Position numbers and translations under genes: made by a program. A stretch of DNA of 64,000 bases from Sinonovacula constricta (Eukaryota > Mollusca > Bivalvia > Cardiida > Solecurtidae). Of this stretch, positions 10,023-20,519 are shown in pieces. Under the pieces are notes generated by a model that saw only the letters and a list, made by a program, of their open reading frames with translations, did not search any database and was not told the origin of the DNA. Location of the stretch: contig CM017571.1 of the NCBI GenBank assembly GCA_007844125.1, positions 440,077 to 504,076 of the forward strand, given 5' to 3'. Position 1 is the stretch's first letter, and each line of letters begins with the position of its first letter.

Positions 10023-11866
10023 ACAAATCTATAACTATTTTTAATTACAAACAAAGAGTAATAAGTTTATACCTTCTTAACTTTTATCACAAAAGCAATA
10101 AATAAAAATGTTATAATAAAACATAGGAAAAAATATTACAAAAGTTGATAAATGCCACATACAACATATTTTCTTGCTCTTCTTCGCCAAAAATACCAAA
10201 CGACCTGAGGCACCTGAATTATTGTCTGGTATATATTTACCTTTAGAGATGTTAGCAAACAGTCCTCTAAGACAGATATAAACCACTATTTCTGTATTTA
10301 CTGAGTGAATACAATGCGACCGACCTAATAGCACTCAACTATTTCTGGCGCGATACGAAATAGTCTTAAGTATTTTTCTATATAGATAGTTTCCATGTGA
10401 TGTCATAGGCACTGATAAGACAGTTTAAGGCAGCCATCTTTGAGGGAAGAAGCTAATGGAGACCGAAGTCTGGAGATATTTGCTGTATTTAACTCACAAC
10501 TGTGTTTTTATTTTCCAGTCTATTTACTGAATTGTATATCAAATTTAACAGCTTTTATGAAGCATTTTAAACAGTAAAACTATATTTTGATAGTTTAAAA
10601 GGTAAAAATATAGCCAAAAATACACTGTTAATGTTGTTTAAGGATGAGCCAATATTTTTATTTATTTCTCTGTATTATTTCTTTGTGCATTTATCAGTTT
10701 TAAAAATGTTGAATTTTAAAAGTATGAATTTGAAGAGCTTTCCAATGGTGTATAGCCTTAAATTTTTGGACCACAAATGAGTATATTACAAAAAAAAATA
10801 GTTTCTATACAATTCATCTGAAAATCACTTGAAGTTGCCATCAAAGATGGCCGCCAAGATAAGGGATTTTCGCTGATGTGCAAACTTTCTATAGGAGGGA
10901 GTGAAACGAAAGATAGTGACACAGAAACAATCCCGTAGCTGTTCAAAATCGTCAAATGTTTACAAGAGTATGTCTAGCCTGATTGAACTATATGTTCAAT
11001 GTGACAATAAAATGCAACACACAACGAACTATTTTGTACAATCTTTGTGTTTTGTAGAGCTTTTCCGGCCTTGGTCATAGACAGTTAAACTTCTGCTATC
11101 CACTACATTGAACGGGGCGATGTAGAGTTTTTGAAAGGGCGGTTTATCTAACACATAAACACGAACAACAGTTTATCTTCACCGGTTTTTATTGCTCCAG
11201 AATGTGCATTCTATACATAGCGTGACGTCACTACGTTTAAGTCATCTCTATACTACGACTCGTAACTCATCCAAAATTTGAGGTTTGTGCCTACATAAAA
11301 AATAGTTCCGCGTAGGAAATACGTTCGATTATAATATTCATTGAATTTAGATAAATGACTAAACAACCATATTCTTAGGCCTTATTCTATGTCCAGAAAC
11401 TTTTAAAGTCTTGATATTTATAGATAAATGGAAAAAAATAATACGATGAGCAAGTTTTGCTACTTTCGCTTTCGTTAAACAGCAATATGTCCATTATACA
11501 TAGCGTGTGACGTCACTACGTTAAAGTCTGGACCGTTTACAAAATTTAGTTCAAAATTTTTGCACGAAACATATTTTAACTATTAGAATGTATAAAAAAT
11601 GCCAAAATAATCTGTTGTTTACCTCTTCGTACTTGTTTTGTTCATTTTAGTAATCACTTCCGTATTCATAACAGCCATGTTGAAGAACTACTTTACCCAC
11701 AATACACCGAGTGCAATCACACAGGTCATTTTGACCGTGTGTTGACGCAACGCCAGAATGTGACTTCTACTTGGAAGCAATGAATACCACAGTGCACGCA
11801 ACGCTTTCATTGTCTATGTTTTCACATCTCTCATGCGGACTTTATTCAGTATCCGAAAGCTGTTTC
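10023..11866. other. Apparently single-copy DNA with one duplicated motif
   Basis: No gene recognised. A motif, ATACATAGCGTGACGTCACTACGTT with minor changes, occurs twice in direct orientation, at about 11213-11243 and 11495-11526. It is centred on the CRE-like palindrome TGACGTCA. Short open frames at 10077-10334 and 10758-10955 look like chance. Confidence 0.4.
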
Positions 11867-12262
11867 AAGGTGGTATCCGGCAGTTTGGACCAAATTGTTT
11901 TTTACTCAAACAACCAAATAAATTATTGTTGTCTTCAAAAATGTCACGGAAAGCTGTTTATTGGTGTCCTATGTGAAAAAAACGAAACATAAATAACACT
12001 CGTCATTAAAATACGTATTTCCTATCTGAGCCACACTCCAGCGTTAGCTAATTTTAACCGAGAAATCACGTGACTATTGTCATCACGTAATTCACTTTCT
12101 GGGTAATCGGCTCTGACGTTGATGTCTATTTTAGCAGAAATCCAAGTCGTGCTTATTTATAGATTTGGAAAGAATAAACAATCAGTGAGATTTATTTTAA
12201 CGATTTGAGCTGTTACTTCAAGTTGTATTCAAAATCGTCATTACTTGGACCACAGTATTAGT
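11867..12262 (+). mobile_element. TTAA-MITE copy
   Basis: The left end reads AAGGTGGTATCCGGCAGTTTGGACC. Family body landmarks follow: TTGGTGTCCTATGTG, TTTCCTATCTGAGCCACACT, CACGTGAC, CTCTGACGTTGATGTCTATTTTAGC and TTATTTATAGATTTGGAA. The right terminus is lost, so no TTAA pair can be read. Confidence 0.75.
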
Positions 12263-12740
12263 TTTTAAAGAGATGCTGACCGAATTCCCTGAAATACGAG
12301 CAAGCGATTGTTTCTTGGCTTTGGCGCACTGTCGAATATCACCTTTTAGTGTTCTTGAACAGAAGGTCACGAATGTGCAAAACTGATGTGCAATGTAGAG
12401 AGGAAAAAAATGTCTTCAAGGTAACAGCATTATTTTCAATACTTAAATTTAAGTTACCACTTGTGAACATGCGCACCATACTAGAAAAGGATGTTTATAT
12501 TTTTTATAGGAAAACATGCTGGTAGCTTATTTGAGTGTACATTTTTTTGTATGATCAAATTACCCTGGGTAGTAGCTAACTTGCAAAATATGACATAATA
12601 TACCCTTGTTGACAATATAACTGGTTTAAAACCATATGGAAAACCGGGTATGTTTTATGGGATAATAATGAGTGTGGTTAAATTATTTATATCTCCATAC
12701 ATGCTATGGCTGCTCTCGGGCCATAGCGTTGCTGCTGTTG
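12263..12740. other. No recognised feature
   Basis: AT-rich DNA between a TTAA-MITE and a SINE-B. Nothing distinctive. Confidence 0.4.
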
Positions 12741-13025
12741 AGGGATTGGGATTGGGATTAGCCGGAAAGTTTGCCGATACTGTGCACGACATTTCTATCA
12801 TCATAGCACAAGGGCACTCATGAGGTGCCCAGGGACTGAACACGGCCGGTCCATTATACTGACACCGACGAGTCAAGGCGAAATGCTGTCCCCTTAGCCC
12901 CGAGCGTTAGGAAGGAAGTGACTACTACTTACTTTAAAGTCTTTGGTTTGACCCGGCCGGGGTTCGAACCCACGACCTCCCGATCCGCAAGCCGACCCAC
13001 TACCACCTGAGCTATTGCGGCCGGT
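12741..13025 (-). repeat. SINE-B copy, near full length
   Basis: On the minus strand it starts with a tRNA-like head (CCGGCCGCAATAGCTCAGG, B box GGGTTCGAACCC). It has the linker ACCAAAGACTTTAAAG, the CTAACGCTCGGGGCTAAGG core, the TGGGCACCTCATGAGTGCC block and CATTTCTATC in reverse. It ends in a short (ATCCC)n-type tail, seen on the plus strand as GGGATTGGGATTGGGATT. Confidence 0.85.
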
Positions 13026-13095
13026 TGCTACTGTTGATAAGTTCGCTATGTCACCCTGAGCTTTTCTTGCTTTTTTTTGTTTGGTTCTTGAAATA

Positions 13096-13301
13096 GATCG
13101 CAGCGACCAATTATAATCATTATAGCGATGTGTAACTATTTCGGTGGGGAAAGACCCCAAACCAGTGTTTGAGTAGAACCACCGGCGCACCGCAGGTTAG
13201 CTGGAAGACCCCCCCCCCCCCTTCACATTGAGTCCGAATGGGACTTGATCCTACAAGGTGGGAGGCTTAGCATTCAGTTAAGTTACAAGTCGACGTGACT
13301 C
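13096..13301 (-). repeat. SINE-C copy, diverged
   Basis: ATCGCAGCGACCAATTATAA, GTAGAACCACCGGCGCACC and GGTTAGCTGGAAGACC mark SINE-C in reverse. A run of about 13 C bases at 13210 interrupts the body. The head is degenerate. A second, better copy follows after about 4 bases in the same orientation. Confidence 0.75.
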
Positions 13302-13305
13302 ATAT

Positions 13306-13531
13306 ATTGCAGCGACCATTTTTGATCATTATAACAACGTTCAGCTTTTTTGGTAGATGAAGAACCCAGACACTTGTCTGGGTAGAACCACCGGCGCACT
13401 GCAAGTCAGCCGGCAGACCTTTTCACATAAAGTCCTTCGCCCCGAACGGGACTCGAACCCATGTGGTGAGAGGCTAAGCAGTCTGAGGAGTTACAAATCG
13501 GCGACTCTACCATTACGCCACAGGCGCCCCC
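13306..13531 (-). repeat. SINE-C copy, near full length
   Basis: On the minus strand it has the head GGGGGCGCCTGTGGCGTAAT with AGTCGCCGATTTGTAACTCC. The B box is in GGGTTCGAGTCCCGTTCGG. The middle is GCGCCGGTGGTTCTACCCAG, and the 3' part is a GTTATAATGATCA block with GGTCGCTGCAAT. It is one of the three best SINE-C copies in the window. Confidence 0.85.
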
Positions 13532-13674
13532 TGTGTTAAGAATAGAGGACGAAAAAGCAGTCACATGTCAATAAATACAAGTGTACGGGTTCATTACTAA
13601 GAAAGTCATAAAAACGGATCAGATGTATTAACTTTAGTATACAATAATATATTTAGCAAAAACGAAATACCCCA

Positions 13675-13976
13675 CACCGGACGTGGTAGCGCATCGGTAG
13701 AGCGTTGGCTCCAGTCGGTTCGATCTGGGGCCGCGACATCAAAAAGTCACCAAAAGTGGTAGTGGTAACTCCCTTGCTAACGCTCAAGCAAATATAAGGG
13801 TAGTTCATCGACTGGTTGGCCCGGTGTCAGGATAATGTGGCTGGGGGCGGCATCATGCCAGGTGTTCACGGCATGCTATTCACAGTGAAGGCAGCACCAT
13901 ATCTGCTTGAAGTGAACACCGTCTCCATATAACATAAATACTGTTGATGGGATGATAAACCCAATAAACAATAAAC
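13675..13976 (+). repeat. SINE-A copy with internal head deletion
   Basis: The head ACGTGGTAGCGCATCGGTAG is followed by GGCTCCAGTCGGTTCGATCT, in which about 20 bases before the B box are missing. The body, the GGATAATGTGGCTGG core and the AAACCCAATAAACAATAAAC tail are present. Confidence 0.85.
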
Positions 13977-14477
13977 AATTATCCTACACGTGATGTTTTC
14001 ACAATCTGAAGCAAACACAAGAAAATGAGATAACTTTTAAAAAAAAAGCCAGATTTCTTATTCAGCGACTCTTAATTGATTTTGTGAATGTATGTACAAA
14101 CATGCTTTCCAGTCCTTTTATTTACCGGAAACGTGTTTATTGACAAGAAAGGATTGATCAATAAACAGTGGAAATCTCCGTATACGTCATTGGCAATCAT
14201 AAGGCAATATTGTTTACTTGACCTGGCAAGTGCCCACAATTACCTACCAACATAGACACAATTTTTAAACGTGAAAGTTTCATTGTTCACTTATTTACTT
14301 GACCAAAGTCAATATGACTTTGAAAATGTGCTAATATGAATGGTTCAGACGCTAAGAATAATCTTTGGTTTCAGCTATTGTTTCGATGACAAAATGCTGA
14401 TAATTGTCAATTAGCTCAGCGCACCTTACAAGACGAGCTTATAAAAATACTGTCCATTGTTAAACAAATACTCGGTG
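13977..14477. other. No recognised feature
   Basis: AT-rich sequence with no open frame of note between a SINE-A and a SINE-C. Confidence 0.4.
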
Positions 14478-14712
14478 GGGGCGCCCGTGACGTAAAGTCG
14501 CCGATTTGTAACTTCTCTGACTGCTTAGCCTCTCACCGCGTGGGTTTGAGTCCCGTTTCAGGGCGAAGGACTTAATGTGAGAAGGTCCTCAAGCGGACTT
14601 GCGGTGCGCCGGTGCTTCTACCCAGACATTTATCTTGGGTCTTCCTCCACCAAAAAGCTGGACGTTGCTATAAAAGATCAATATTGGTCGCTGCAATGTG
14701 TTTCAAAAACAA
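14478..14712 (+). repeat. SINE-C copy, near full length
   Basis: It runs from GGGGGCGCCCGTGACGTAA through CACCGCGTGGGTTTGAGTCC, GCGGTGCGCCGGTGCTTCTA and AAAAAGCTGGACGTTGCTAT to GGTCGCTGCAATGTGTTTC. An A-rich CAAA tail of about 45 bases follows, consistent with retroposition. Confidence 0.85.
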
Positions 14713-14906
14713 ACTAAAAACAAACAAAAAACAACCGCAAAACAAAATTAAATCATCGAACGAATATATTCAAAGATTACGCATACATATCCTGCTCAAT
14801 CTGCCATGCAGTAAGGAAAGCATCAATGAGATGTAACATTTTAAGACAAAATAAATCCCTAAAAACGGTTCAAAAACTTTACGAAATCCTTTAAGATTTA
14901 TTTCTA

Positions 14907-15226
14907 CCGAACCTGGTAGTGCAATCGGTAGAGCGTCGGCTCCAGATACGGGAGGCCCCGGGTTCGATCCCGGGCCGCGACGTTCCAAAGTCTTTAAAAT
15001 GATTTAGTGGTATAGCTCCCTTGTTAACGCTCAAGCAAAAATAAGGGTTGTTCCAAGACTGGCTGGTCCGGTGTCAGGATAATGTGACTGGGTGTGGTAT
15101 CATGGCAGGTGTTCACGGCATGCTATACACAGTGAAGGCAGCACTATATTTGCTTCAATTGATCACCGTCTCCAGATAACTAAAATACTATAGGTGGGAC
15201 GATAAACCCAATAAACAAACAAACAT
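14907..15226 (+). repeat. SINE-A copy, full length
   Basis: It has a complete head (ACCTGGTAGTGCAATCGG, B box GGGTTCGATCCC), the linker, CTAACGCTCAAGC, the core (GTGTCAGGATAATGTGACTG), GGTGTTCACGGCATGC and a tail AAACCCAATAAACAAACAAA. At 320 bp it can serve as a reference copy. Confidence 0.9.
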
Positions 15227-15239
15227 TTATTTCTGGTAA

Positions 15240-15327
15240 AGTTTTTCATCTGACTTGCGGTGCGCCTGTAGACATTTAAGCTAGACGTCCCTATAATGAT
15301 CGTAATTGGTCGCTGCGATTAATTAAA
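15240..15327 (+). repeat. SINE-C 3' fragment
   Basis: GACTTGCGGTGCGCC, AGACATTTAAGCTAGACGTC and GGTCGCTGCGATT match the 3' half of SINE-C with an internal deletion. It sits 14 bases after a SINE-A tail. Confidence 0.6.
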
Positions 15328-15760
15328 AAACACACCCACACAACAATTATATTGATATCTAAATTGATAAATTCAAAGGTTATTTTATGCGTGTTTCAGT
15401 GTGATTTTTTCCACGGGTAAGGTAATGATTAACTAAGAAACTAGGTGGGATGCGGATGAGGGTGGGGGTGGGGGTGGGGTGGGGGTGAGGATAATTTTAA
15501 GCTCGTTTATATAAAAAATACTCGTCATGCATTAAGTTTTGCCCTTTTAAATACCAGCTCCCTGATATTCACTTGCTCTCTTATAATTATATTTGTTGTC
15601 ATGAAAACGATGCGACAAGACAACTGCTTGAACACGACGGTCACGTATCGGAAGGTTAACTAGGGGGTGTTTACTCCGCCCCTTTCCGTCCCTGGTCGGT
15701 AAATGAATTAGAACCTCATCAATCCTGGTCATTATGAACTTCTCAAGCAAGAGACTAGTC
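15328..15760. other. Spacer with G-rich tract and a short unrecognised open frame
   Basis: A GGGGGT-type tract lies at about 15460-15490. A 67-codon minus-strand frame at 15547-15750 (MLEKFIMTRIDEV...) has mixed, protein-like composition. I know no family for it, and it ends beside the minisatellite. Confidence 0.3.
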
Positions 15761-15761
15761 A

Positions 15762-16370
15762 GGGGGCCTTTCTCTCACATATAACACATCAAGCTGTCTG
15801 CCTAGCAAAGGGGCCTTTCTCTTACATATAACACATCAAGCTGTCTTTCAGCTAAGGGGCCTTTCTCTAACATATAACACATCAAGCTGTCTTGCAGCTA
15901 AGGGGCCTTTCTCTTACATATAACACATCAAGCTGTCTTGCAGCTAAGGGGCCTTTCTCTTACATATAACACATCAAGCTGTCTGCCTAGCTAAGGGGCC
16001 TTTCTCTTACATATAACACATCAAGCTGTCTGCCTAGCTAAGGGGCCTTTCTCTTACATATAACACATCAAGCTGTCTGCCTAGCTAAGGGGCCTTTCTC
16101 TTACATATAACACATCAAGCTGTCTGCCTAGCTAAGGGGCCTTTCTCTAACATAAAGCACATCAAGCTGTCTGCCTAGCTAAGGGGCCTTTCTCTTACAT
16201 ATAACGCATCAAGCTGTCTGCCTCGCTAAGGGGCCTTTCTCTCACATATAACATATCAAGCTGTCTGCCTAGCTAAGGGGCCTTTCTCTTACATATAACA
16301 TATCAAGCTGTCTGCCTCGCTAAGGGGCCTTTCTCTTACATATAACACACCAAGCTGTCTGCCTAGCTAT
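15762..16370 (+). repeat. Minisatellite, 13 units of 46-47 bp
   Basis: The unit contains AAGGGGCCTTTCTCTTACAT, then ATAACACATCAAGCTGTCTG and CCTAGCT. GGGCC recurs at 15764, 15811, 15857, 15903, 15949, 15996 and then every 47 bp to 16325. Three early units are 46 bp with TTGCAGCT or TTCAGCT instead of TGCCTAGCT. Later units are nearly identical, which suggests recent homogenisation. Confidence 0.95.
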
Positions 16371-16464
16371 CACTTTTAATTTTTCGAGTTAAGTTCACTC
16401 ATCTTATTATTAATTTAAATATGTCAGGTTTAAGATAGAACTCATCACGTACTATCTTGTGTGT

Positions 16465-16493
16465 TGCATACTATAATAATAATAATGATGATG

Positions 16494-16570
<77 letters not shown>
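16465..16570 (+). repeat. (TAA)n microsatellite
   Basis: More than 30 TAA triplets with a short GATGATGA interruption near the start. It abuts the AATAAA-bearing end described in the next entry. Confidence 0.9.
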
Positions 16571-17265
16571 TAAAAATATCTTTATTTTACGAAGGTAACT
16601 CATAAGCTATATACATACACACAGCATATAATATAAATCTTTTCTAACAGAGGTCTTCGACTAAAAATAGAAATAGAATAAATGTGCAATGTAACAATTG
16701 AGATATTTTTTACACAAAATATAATGAATACAGCTATTAAACATCTATTAGAAAGATCACATTCATACAAACAACATTTATCATCTTATCATAAGTGATT
16801 AAGTGAGTATAATACATGTATGTTATCATTCAAGCAGTCACAATGGTACTAGTCGATTACGTTAACAAACTATATAAGAACACGGAACAAGTTAAATACT
16901 ACATTATGTTTACATTAAAACTGATAATTTATACAGAGTGATCACTATATTTAAGTAGTCTATAAATAGTAATGCAACTGTAAATATATCATATTGTCTG
17001 GATTACATGTACGTTCGCTTTTTTTCACTTTTTATTTTGCCATATTTTCAATGAGCATGCATTGTACATGTAAATTTCATTTTCTTTCTCTCTGTTTATT
17101 TACTTATTTATTTATTTTGCATTGTTTTCACTGATCTTTGTAAATCTTCAATACTGGAGGAAATAAAGATATATATAACGAATAGAGTCCACACAAAACA
17201 GCAGACGAACATTATACAGATGTCTCAAGTATGTGTTAATATTCCTGACTGATTTTGTTTTAGTT
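16571..17265 (-). mobile_element. Possible non-LTR retrotransposon 3' region
   Basis: On the minus strand the segment ends AAAATAAAGATATTTTTAATT and runs straight into (ATT)n. A polyadenylation-like signal followed by a simple-repeat tail is the usual 3' end of several LINE clades. No reverse transcriptase coding is visible upstream, so only a 3' untranslated part would be present. The right boundary is uncertain. Confidence 0.35.
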
Positions 17266-17277
17266 TGTTTAATTTAA

Positions 17278-17735
17278 ATGTGGTAGCCAGCAGTTTGTTT
17301 CTAATATATGTAACAATAAATGACCTCTGTTTAGGGTATTTGTAAATAATTTCTAGAGAAAAAAATCATGCTTTAGTCTAAGTCTTTCCGATTTTCAACA
17401 GAATCTCAATTTTTGGACAGTAAAACTCGTTAATCAATACTTAAAATGTTCATTCTTTTTACATCTATTAATAAGAATGGTTGAGATTCCTAATAAAAAT
17501 AGACATCGACGTCGCAGCGGATGACGTGGTTGAGCTATCACAGAAGTGGTCACAGTTTAAAAATCGCCAACTGTGCAGCGTGGCTCAGATAGGAAATACA
17601 TGTTTGACGACTGTGGCGTTATGGTTCAGACAGGTGTAGGACGTCGATATAGAGTATTTTGCGAGATCTGTTCAGATAACTATGGTTTAGATCTCTAATG
17701 AAAAAAGTTTTGGTCCAAACTGTCGGATACCACCT
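17278..17735 (-). mobile_element. TTAA-MITE copy
   Basis: The ends are ATGTGGTAGCCAGCAGTTTG on the left, preceded by TTAA at 17274-17277, and GGTCCAAACTGTCGGATACC with CACCT on the right. Internal landmarks in the reverse sense are AATAGACATCGACGTC, GGTCACAG and GTGGCTCAGATAGGAAATAC. The right TTAA is changed to ATAA. Confidence 0.85.
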
Positions 17736-17857
17736 ATAAGTTAGTAAAAACTGATAGCGATGTTAAAAACTTGTTTATTTTGTATTTACTGAAGGACAAG
17801 GGAAATTCAAAACGTGAAAATAGTAAGTGGAAATTAAGTATTCATTGCTACTAATAT

Positions 17858-18114
17858 AGGGATAGAGATGGGGATTAGCCGGCATTTTTGCCGATACTGC
17901 GCAGCGACATTTCTATCATTATAGCACAGGGGCACTTATGAGGTGCCCAGGGACTGAACCCGGCCGGTCCATTATACTGAGACCGACGAGTCAGGTGTAA
18001 TGCTGTCCCCTTAGCCCCGAGCGTTAGGAGGGAAGCCACACCTACAAACTTTAAAGTCTTTGGTTAAACCCGGCCGGGGTTTGAACCCACGACTTCCGGA
18101 TCCGCAAGCCGACG
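17858..18114 (-). repeat. SINE-B copy lacking the first part of the head
   Basis: From the tail (GGGGATTAGCCGGC on the plus strand) through GGCACTTATGAGGTGCCCAG, CCCCGAGCGTTAGGAGGGAA and CGGCCGGGGTTTGAACCC to GATCCGCAAGCCGAC, the order fits SINE-B in reverse. It stops inside the anticodon-arm region. Confidence 0.85.
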
Positions 18115-19136
18115 ACTAATATAAGTCTTGATTATAAAGCACAAGTGTACATCCATCGCCTGTTAAAATCGAACTTTTGCGATTGTTTACAAAATACCTA
18201 AACGACCGCCTCGGCTCATTGACGTGTCAAAAGGTGGCGTGACTTACACTTTACAGACAAGACGAATCGTTGATGCGAAGCATCAAAGGCGACGCAAAAA
18301 CTGGAATAGGTAAACAGGTTAAAGCAATATGGGAGCAATTAACAAGGTCATATTTTGGAAGTTTTTAGTTGTCATAACGGGTCTAAGGTTTGTATTCGGA
18401 ACCATCTGATCCCCAGTCTACAACCTTAGCCTTTTGACCAAGAACACTTCAAGTATATTATAAATGCTTTCTTGGTGTGTTAAACGTTTCTCATGTGCAA
18501 GTGAATTAAACATCCGAATCTTTAATAAGATCCTTTTGAAAACTTGTGACGGGGCTGGGGATTGGATATAAAACCTGCGATCCAGAGTCCAAAAACATAA
18601 TCTCTAGATCACAAACACTTCAGAGATGCTATAAAAACATTTCTGCACGCTGGAAATGCTATTTTTAAATTTGCCGGGACCTTACAGAAATCGTTAATGT
18701 ATCTTTTTTTCAAATGTTGCATAAACATTTCATCTAAAGTCAGGGCTAACCATCCATGCTCAATAGACCGTTCAGAACATATTTTTCTGGCTATGGACTG
18801 TTTTGTTGCTAATAGGTAATCTCAATTTGTTTACATGCAGTCCGAACATTGAAGATTGTATCGAAGAACATTCCTTTCGACTTTCGTACGTAAGGGCGAA
18901 GAGAGTCTTCATGTACATTTACGTTAAAGATTTATTATTTAATATAAAAAATGAAATATCTCGTTTTTACCATGTTTTCGTAACAGTTACAGACGTACAA
19001 AAAAAAATAAATTAATTAATTAATAAAAACAGATCGCCGTTTACCGAATTAGGACCCGTATTTTATCAGGGTTAGAAGGGGCGGCAAGCGTAATTAATTT
19101 GCACCGGAAGTAGTGCCCGGGTAACCCGTGACAGTT

Positions 19137-19137
<1 letters not shown>
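18115..19137. other. Spacer with hairpin motif copy 2
   Basis: The exact second copy of the 27-base hairpin motif lies at 18269-18295. No gene is recognised in the remaining sequence. Confidence 0.45.
18269..18295 (+). repeat. Dispersed hairpin motif, copy 2
   Basis: Identical over 27 bases to 2814-2840, including the TTGATGC-GAA-GCATCAA stem-loop and the following AGGCGACGC. Both copies are preceded within about 10 bases by ACAAGA. Confidence 0.6.
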
Positions 19138-19186
<49 letters not shown>

Positions 19187-19187
19187 G
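19138..19187 (+). repeat. (TTG)n microsatellite
   Basis: About 17 TTG triplets. On the minus strand it reads as a polyglutamine stretch in a short open frame, which I attribute to the repeat. Confidence 0.9.
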
Positions 19188-19851
19188 ATGATGATTATGA
19201 TATTTTAAGGTAGATACTACAGTCATAGATAATCTAATGTAATTTGGTGCAAATCAAAGCTGAAACATTATAGAATTCTGAAAATGCAAAATAACCGCAC
19301 TCCTATGCTCAAAAATGGACTGATCCATTTAGACCTTTACTGATCATTTCATTGAAAATGTGCGGCTATACTACGCAAGATTTACAGTGTATAATTATTT
19401 TCAGGGGAGGATAAACGTCTTCGCGACACATAGCTCTTCTTCGCAGAGGCCCTGTTATTAGATAATACATTTGTCTTTCTCACAATGCATAGTTTGTTTG
19501 GGGTCCCTAAAGAAAAGGTTGCTGTTAAATTGCTTCCAAAGTTTCGACATTTACTATAGAGTAAAGAACAAATTCATTAAGTGTCGTGTAACATAAGAAA
19601 TCCGCAACATAAACCTCACCCAGCGTGCAAATTTCGGCGAGCATTCCATATATAAGCGTCGCTCTCCAGCCAATAAGCAACAAAATGACACTAGTGACAG
19701 TCCCAATCGGAACTCCTGGGGTTATTCCGTCCTTGGGACAATCATCCCTCGGATGTATCTGGTGCAATGAAACTTGCTCAAATCACGATCATTTTGTTCG
19801 CCGGAAGTCGGAAGAAGGTGCTTAAAATGTAGTTCGCACACAACATAAACA

Positions 19852-19968
19852 ATGGCGCAGTGTGACAGCTATGTCTTTGCTGCTCCGGGTAAATTAAACT
19901 TGGACGGTTTAAATTTCAAGCAGCCACAAAGTAAAGTTTTACAGGCATCATACTATAGTGAGCTGTGA
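19852..19968 (+). pseudogene. Captured RecQ-like helicase N-terminal fragment in MULE-MITE
   Basis: A 38-codon frame opens with ATG (MAQCDSYVFAAPGKLN) and ends LQASYYSEL before TGA. Across six copies the shared pattern is SFDSCVSAALGKL, then DDLNLKPPQIEVLQASYCSEL without its last residue. The spacing of LKPPQ resembles the Q-motif region just before the Walker A motif in RecQ-type helicases, where a phrase such as LKPEQ is common. This copy has substitutions (KQPQS for KPPQI). It is too short to be functional. The identification is inferred and is strengthened by the longer helicase fragment nested 200 bp downstream. Confidence 0.45.
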
Positions 19969-20061
19969 TCCGAGCTGCCATCTTTGTTTTGACGTCTGTC
20001 ACAAAAGAAGTCCCATTGAAGGAAATGGCCGAGGTAATCCGACTACCTACATACATCCGAG

Positions 20062-20519
20062 CACTCGGAACTCCTCGGGTAATTCCGTCCTCTACGTAAA
20101 CACCTCGGAAATAATGCTGTCGGCGCCATATTGACGAACTACTTCAAAAATGGCAATCGTACCTACTCGTCGATCTCCGGCAAGCTTCGAATATAGACAT
20201 CACCGAAGCGTGATCCGAGTGCATGCAGGGTAATAACTGGTATATTACACTTTTATTAAATCCTGTTGGTAATATACATACAGTATCAACTAAGTTAAAA
20301 ATATTCTTCAACGAAGCAATCTGCTCTTCTTTCAAGGAGTATTGAATCTCCATTATATCTAAAGCGTAATGCATGCACTTTGAAAAGTCAGCCAGCTTTG
20401 TTTACATAATGCAATGAGAATTTATTCGCCGGGGCAAATCACCAACTGGTGTATTCATACAATTACATACGAGGCATTATCTCCGAAGCTTGCCGGAGAT
20501 CGCCGAGTAGGTACGATTG
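20062..20519. mobile_element. Nested Mutator-like element carrying a helicase fragment
   Basis: It is bounded by CACTCGGAACTCCTCGG and the inverted end CCGAGTAGGTACGATTG. ACATCCGAG is duplicated exactly on both sides (20053-20061 and 20520-20528). The duplicated 9 bp belongs to the host MULE-MITE, whose sequence becomes continuous when the insert is removed. An additional 36-bp inverted pair, CAATCGTACCTACTCG... at 20154-20189 and its complement at 20484-20519 with one mismatch, brackets the helicase part. The left end may therefore be compound. Confidence 0.85.
20144..20374 (-). pseudogene. RecQ-type helicase fragment with Walker A motif
   Basis: The minus-strand frame begins MHYALDIMEIQYSLKEEQIA and continues to LPTGFNKSVIYQLLPCM. 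LKEEQ followed about 20 residues later by LPTGFNKS matches the Q motif and Walker A order of RecQ-family DNA helicases, which use ATP to unwind DNA. In the usual motif the residue before Lys is Gly (GxGKS-type); here it is Asn, so ATP binding is doubtful. The similarity covers about 50 residues and stops after QLLP. The last 20 codons run into the terminal inverted repeat, so the frame is a captured piece, not a gene. Confidence 0.7.

Noticed and set aside
15762..16370. CRISPR-like array
   Set aside because: The units are contiguous with no unique spacers, and the sequence is eukaryotic. It is a minisatellite.
19041..19226. Polyglutamine protein frame
   Set aside because: The glutamine run is the reverse of a (TTG)n microsatellite. 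The flanking codons show no motif.
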